Assembly (NCBI RefSeq): GCF_023518235.1
Contig: NZ_CP090423.1
Coordinates: forward strand, 2,852,001 to 2,916,000
DNA length: 64,000 nt
Source of the DNA: Stenotrophomonas maltophilia
Lineage (GTDB): Bacteria > Pseudomonadota > Gammaproteobacteria > Xanthomonadales > Xanthomonadaceae
Reading direction: 5' to 3'
Position 1 is the first letter of the stretch; each line of letters begins with the position of its first letter. The notes under the pieces are model-generated. The model was not told where the DNA came from, ran no database searches, and saw nothing but the letters and a program-made list of their open reading frames with translations. Both the position numbers and the translations under genes were made by a program. This document shows, one piece after another, positions 62,634-64,000 of the stretch.

Positions 62634-64000
62634 GTCACGGTCAACTGCGCATAGCGCGGTGACTGGAAGCCGGTACCGTAGCGGTACAGCGGGTTGAGCG
62701 TACCGATGCTGTCCTGCGGTTCGTAGTCCTGGTCCACGGTCACCACGCGCTGCTGGTTGAGCACGTTGTACACCGCCAGCTTCAGGCGCAGGTCGGTGGG
62801 GGTCGGCACCTTGTACGACACGCTCACGTCCAGATCGTAGGTCCACGGCGTACGCCCGTCGCCACCGCGTGGGGAATGCACGAACACGCGCTGGGACGGA
62901 ACCGTCGCCTGGCAGTTGGACACGCACACGTAGTAGCTGTGGAAATCGGTGTCGTCGAACGGGTTGCCGGCGCCAAAGCGCGTGATCGGGCTGCCCGACT
63001 GCACGCCCAGCGTAGCGGCTACACTCAGGTTCTCGGTCAAGGCATAACTGCCACGGAACTTGAACTGGTGGCGGCGGTCGTTGGCCAGATAGCCGTAGCC
63101 GCGGTAGTTCACCCACGGATTGTCGAAGTTCTCGGTACGCCCGGCATCGGCGAAGTCAGTATCGGAGTTGACCGGGCCTTCTGCATTGCCGCGACCGTAT
63201 GCGAGCGTATAGGACGCGTTGAAACCCCACTTGCCGTCCCAGGCGCGGTCGACCTGCAGCTCCAGTGCCTTGTAGTCGCGCTTGGGCTTAACCCAGCCGC
63301 GCTGGCCGACGTAGTTGCCGTTGTCGTCGTACAGCGCCCAGCCTTCCTTCGAGGTGTCGATGCTGATCCAGCCGTCATTGCTGCCGTCACAGTCGGTGTC
63401 ACCCCATACGGTATTGGTCCGGCCCGGATTGCCCATGATCCACACCCCGTCGATGGCACCACACTGCCCGGTCGCGGTGATGTTCATGTCATCGATGGCG
63501 TTGTGCAGCCGGCGGTAGGTCACGCTGGCACCGACCGACCAGGCCTCGTTGATCATCTGCTGGAAGCCCAGGATCGCCTCATCCTGGTACACCGGGTCCA
63601 TGTCCCGGTTCACTTCCGCACGCAGGTCCGGCACGCTGCCGTCGCCCTGAGAATTGTCCACCGGGCCGATCTGCGCGCCCAGGTTCGGGATGTTGTTGGT
63701 CGCTCCGCTATAGCCAAGGAACTCATACCAGGTGCGTTCGTCGAGGAATCCACCGGCCTGCTTGATGTTGATGACGTTGGCCACCGGCAGGAAGTAGCGG
63801 CCCAGGTTGCCGAACACCTTGGTGGTGCCGTCGCCGCGCACGTCCCAGGAGAATCCCAGGCGTGGGGCCAGCATGTCGTCGATCTTGATGTAGCTGCTGC
63901 CGTCGCCGCCCTTGTTGTCGAAGGCTTCCAGGCGCAGGCCCATGTTCAGCAGCAGATTCGGCGTCACCTGCCAGTTGTCTTCCAGGTAGTAGGCCGAGTT
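62621..64000 (-). CDS. TonB-dependent receptor, Oar-like, C-terminal part (cut by window end)
   Basis: At least 459 residues are visible and the frame is open through 64000, so the plug and N-terminus lie outside. Beta-barrel strands repeat (APRLGFSWDVRGDGTTKVFG, FQQMINEAWSVGASVTYRRL, KFRGSYALTENLSVAATLGV), and the last strand ends YAQLTVTWAY with a C-terminal aromatic as needed for outer-membrane insertion. Xanthomonads use many such receptors for sugars, peptides and siderophores; the context of a beta-lactamase-like hydrolase and a D-Ala-D-Ala dipeptidase suggests muropeptides or peptides. Confidence 0.9.
   Translation of the reverse strand, partial: NSAYYLEDNWQVTPNLLLNMGLRLEAFDNKGGDGSSYIKIDDMLAPRLGFSWDVRGDGTTKVFGNLGRYFLPVANVINIKQAGGFLDERTWYEFLGYSGATNNIPNLGAQIGPVDNSQGDGSVPDLRAEVNRDMDPVYQDEAILGFQQMINEAWSVGASVTYRRLHNAIDDMNITATGQCGAIDGVWIMGNPGRTNTVWGDTDCDGSNDGWISIDTSKEGWALYDDNGNYVGQRGWVKPKRDYKALELQVDRAWDGKWGFNASYTLAYGRGNAEGPVNSDTDFADAGRTENFDNPWVNYRGYGYLANDRRHQFKFRGSYALTENLSVAATLGVQSGSPITRFGAGNPFDDTDFHSYYVCVSNCQATVPSQRVFVHSPRGGDGRTPWTYDLDVSVSYKVPTPTDLRLKLAVYNVLNQQRVVTVDQDYEPQDSIGTLNPLYRYGTGFQSPRYAQLTVTWAY

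Overview
The window is a stretch of chromosome from a high-GC gammaproteobacterium of the Xanthomonadaceae, most likely Stenotrophomonas (S. maltophilia group). Three things point there: strong GC-biased codon use that leaves long antisense shadow frames, Xanthomonad-type proteins (AceE, Oar-like TonB receptor, ELM1-like protein, HglS/DUF1338, ECF42 sigma with DGPF partners), and about twenty GTAG-headed palindromes of the SMAG repeat type placed between genes. No rRNA, tRNA, CRISPR array or insertion sequence was seen.

Layout. 0-6 kb: an M28 peptidase, then an ECF42-type sigma factor behind four small DGPF/YciI, VOC and DUF1428 proteins; a second YciI gene is divergent, and a long inverted repeat (5011-5571) lies between the two. 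6-19.4 kb: an NHL-propeller/LytM fusion, a TPR protein, a lytic transglycosylase, CycA, a CSS-EAL phosphodiesterase, an MFS/serine-hydrolase pair with a divergent LysR, and an ABC-F protein with a leader that looks like an attenuator. 19.4-22.6 kb is metal homeostasis: zigA and merC share a Zur box, and dmeR/dmeF share a CsoR-type operator. 22.6-31.2 kb holds small lipoproteins and membrane proteins, a methyltransferase, a polysaccharide deacetylase, an alpha/beta hydrolase, a HEPN-like protein and YncE.

31.4-40 kb is a defence island set between yncE and aceE: McrB/McrC, a C4-type antisense RNA in front of an unknown gene, an SRA-like/HNH modification-dependent nuclease, and a complete low-GC retron on the minus strand (phosphoribosyltransferase-like effector, small winged-helix-type protein, msr-msd RNA, reverse transcriptase). 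The msr-msd can be drawn in full: 17-nt perfect a1/a2 repeats, the UUAGC branch site, two msr hairpins and a 23-position msd stem. The effector gene ends in a G9 tract, where a -1 ribosomal slip or a one-base gain would fuse it to the helix protein.

40-64 kb is core genome: aceE, a PadR regulator next to a siderophore-interacting reductase, YceI, a RutE/HadB-like nitroreductase, an ELM1-like protein, a DUF2145 protein, a VUT/YhhQ transporter, glnE, an acetate/succinate CoA-transferase, HglS, a HAD phosphatase and an EF-hand protein. It closes with an overlapping set of a TonB-dependent receptor (cut by the window end), a serine hydrolase and a VanX-like D,D-dipeptidase. Several genes use the GTAG head of a SMAG repeat as their stop codon.
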